This document shows positions 6,692 to 7,220 of a stretch of 7,220 nucleotides of DNA, one piece after another. A program made the position numbers and the translations under genes. Source of the DNA: an uncultured Micrococcales bacterium. GTDB taxonomy: Bacteria > Actinomycetota > Actinomycetes > S36-B12 > UBA10799. The notes under the pieces are model-generated. The model was not told the origin of the DNA. It saw only the letters and a program-made list of their open reading frames with translations, and searched no databases. Position 1 is the first letter of the stretch. Each line of letters begins with the position of its first letter. The stretch lies in contig CALFYG010000210.1 of the NCBI GenBank assembly GCA_937952095.1, forward strand, positions 1 through 7,220. Reading direction: 5' to 3'.

Positions 6692-6832
6692 TTTGCGACG
6701 TTGTTGCCTCTTGATTGTGACGAAGGTGCGACCCCCGGAACCCCGTTTGTGACGAAGGTGCGGGGTTTCCCGGCACTGAACCTCGCAACGTCGTCACAAA
6801 CCACCTCGAGGGCGCCACAACTTCGTCACAAA
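6692..6832. repeat. Cluster of TTTGTGACGAAG direct and inverted repeats
   Basis: The 160-bp gap between the ABC tail and the complete ABC gene holds five related copies. TTGTGACGAAGGTGCG occurs identically at 6715-6730 and 6747-6762, exactly 32 bp apart. A degenerate copy, TTTGCGACG, is at 6692-6700. Two copies are inverted: CGTCACAAA at 6792-6800 and CTTCGTCACAAA at 6821-6832. GTTTGTGACGA (6745-6755) and TCGTCACAAAC (6791-6801) form a perfect 11-bp inverted repeat, enclosing a small hairpin GTGC-GGG/CCC-GCAC (6758-6776). There is no TA dinucleotide in the gap, so no TANNNT -10 on either strand. It could be a REP-like intergenic element, an mRNA structure separating two cistrons or, less likely, an operator array. 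Confidence 0.8.
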
Positions 6833-6838
6833 GGCGGC

Positions 6839-7129
6839 TCATGACGCCTCCGCCGCGGTGAGCTGCGAGAACACGATCTCCTGATACGTCTCGCAGGTGT
6901 CCATCAACTGCTCGTGCGTGCCCACGCCCACGACCCGACCGCCGTCGAGCACCACGATCTGGTCGGCGTGCCAGCGCGGGCGCTCAAACTCCATCGGGTC
7001 GCCGTTGCCATAGACGGGCATCAGCGTGATCGCCTGAACCTCGCCATCCTTCCAGCCGCCACTGCCGTTAGGCACCTTCGTGGTCTGGCGTTTGATCTCG
7101 GTGCATCGGAACTTCGCGCGAACGGTCAT
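6839..7129 (-). CDS. Chimeric ORF: phage-like N-terminus joined to the C-terminal tail of an ABC exporter subunit
   Basis: A 96-residue ORF made of two unrelated parts. Residues ~55-96 (ADQIVVLDGGRVVGVGTHEQ through FSQLTAAEAS) are the standard end of an ABC exporter NBD, just past where the H-loop should be. They are the tail of the partner that normally precedes the gene at 4702-6678. The transmembrane domain, Walker motifs, signature and H-loop are all absent. Residues 1-45 (MTVRAKFRCTEIKRQ..., ending AITLMPVYGNGDP) have nothing of an ABC protein. From memory they resemble the start of small conserved proteins (VRAKF...VYGN) seen in phage and environmental viral genomes, which usually continue past this point. 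Residues 46-54 belong to neither with confidence. A clean AAAGGA Shine-Dalgarno precedes ATG 7129. Either a recombination or deletion scar, or an assembly chimera. It cannot encode a working ABC subunit. Confidence 0.7.
   Translation of the reverse strand: MTVRAKFRCTEIKRQTTKVPNGSGGWKDGEVQAITLMPVYGNGDPMEFERPRWHADQIVVLDGGRVVGVGTHEQLMDTCETYQEIVFSQLTAAEAS
6966..6996. other. Probable junction between unrelated sequences
   Basis: ABC-type coding sequence is recognisable up to about base 6966, and the foreign N-terminal coding sequence from about 6996 outward. The breakpoint lies in the ~30 bases between, or at one of its edges. No target-site duplication, att-like core or IS end is visible there. 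Base composition outside the junction is about 62 percent GC by hand count, close to the rest, so it does not help decide. Confidence 0.55.
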
Positions 7130-7136
7130 CAGCTTA

Positions 7137-7142
7137 TCCTTT
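7137..7142 (-). promoter_or_regulatory. Shine-Dalgarno AAAGGA for the chimeric ORF
   Basis: AAAGGA lies seven bases upstream of ATG 7129 on the minus strand. It supports that ATG as the native start of the small gene contributing the N-terminal half. Confidence 0.6.
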
Positions 7143-7159
7143 CAGGAGGTCAGAAAGGC

Positions 7160-7193
7160 GCCCCGGGCCAGCGCAGAAGGCCGGCTCCGGGGC
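7160..7193 (-). terminator. GC-rich hairpin upstream of the chimeric ORF
   Basis: GCCCCGG (7160-7166) pairs with CCGGGGC (7187-7193), and GCC (7167-7169) with GGC (7183-7185), leaving one bulged base (7186). That is a ten-pair stem with a 13-base loop. On the minus strand it is followed by GCCTTTCTG, a short U-containing run, so it could terminate a gene entering from the right edge. The 91 bases beyond 7129 otherwise show only short open frames, ending at stops near 7150 and 7134, and nothing recognisable. Confidence 0.45.
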
Positions 7194-7220
7194 AAGCGAG
7201 GGAGGCATCCACGTCAAGGC

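Noticed and set aside
6679..6804. N-terminal extension of the ABC gene to an upstream start at 6804.
   Set aside because: The extra 42 codons run through the repeat cluster, match nothing in ABC exporters, and a G-rich ribosome site precedes ATG 6678.
6692..6832. CRISPR array.
   Set aside because: The copies are short, in mixed orientation and irregularly spaced, with no constant-length spacers and no cas genes.
7144..7150. AGGAGGT on the plus strand as a strong ribosome binding site.
   Set aside because: No start codon follows at usable distance on the plus strand. It lies just before the hairpin and seems accidental.

Overview
The window reads as chromosomal DNA from a high-GC actinobacterium (Actinomycetota). 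The evidence is strongly GC-biased third codon positions, GTG starts, a Pro/Gly-rich membrane-anchored protein, and start codons sitting directly behind TANNNT hexamers, as in leaderless actinobacterial genes. Genus cannot be told from the sequence. Most of it is ordinary housekeeping or accessory metabolism. The last ~250 bases are not ordinary.

Layout. Bases 1-473 (minus) hold the start of a Pro/Gly/Gln-rich protein with one membrane helix, cut by the window edge. It diverges from a PIG3-type NAD(P)H quinone oxidoreductase (554-1483, plus). That gene converges on a minus-strand cluster across a perfect 14-bp inverted repeat (1485-1533). Read in the direction of transcription, the minus cluster is: a chimeric ORF holding the last ~42 codons of an ABC exporter subunit (6839-7129), a 160-bp gap full of TTTGTGACG repeats, a complete ABC exporter half-transporter (4702-6678), a PhnB-like VOC protein (4266-4670), an MFS transporter (2973-4247) and an FeS-type (6-4) photolyase/cryptochrome (1548-2972).

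How they work together. The ABC half-transporter normally pairs with the subunit encoded just upstream, but here only the C-terminal tail of that partner is present. A credible promoter (TTGAGG-17-TACCCT, +1 at the ATG) over the ABC stop codon suggests that VOC, MFS and photolyase form their own transcription unit. The MFS stop and the photolyase GTG abut (TAG|GTG), so those two are probably translationally coupled. I see no shared pathway linking the VOC protein, the transporter and the photolyase.

Most notable points. (1) The in-frame junction joins a small, phage-like N-terminus to the tail of the ABC subunit; it is either a real rearrangement or an assembly chimera. (2) The dispersed TTTGTGACGAAG repeat cluster lies in a gap without a single TA dinucleotide. 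(3) The photolyase cysteine spacing exactly matches the one I recall for the [4Fe-4S] ligands of Agrobacterium PhrB. I did not find a convincing new multi-gene system.
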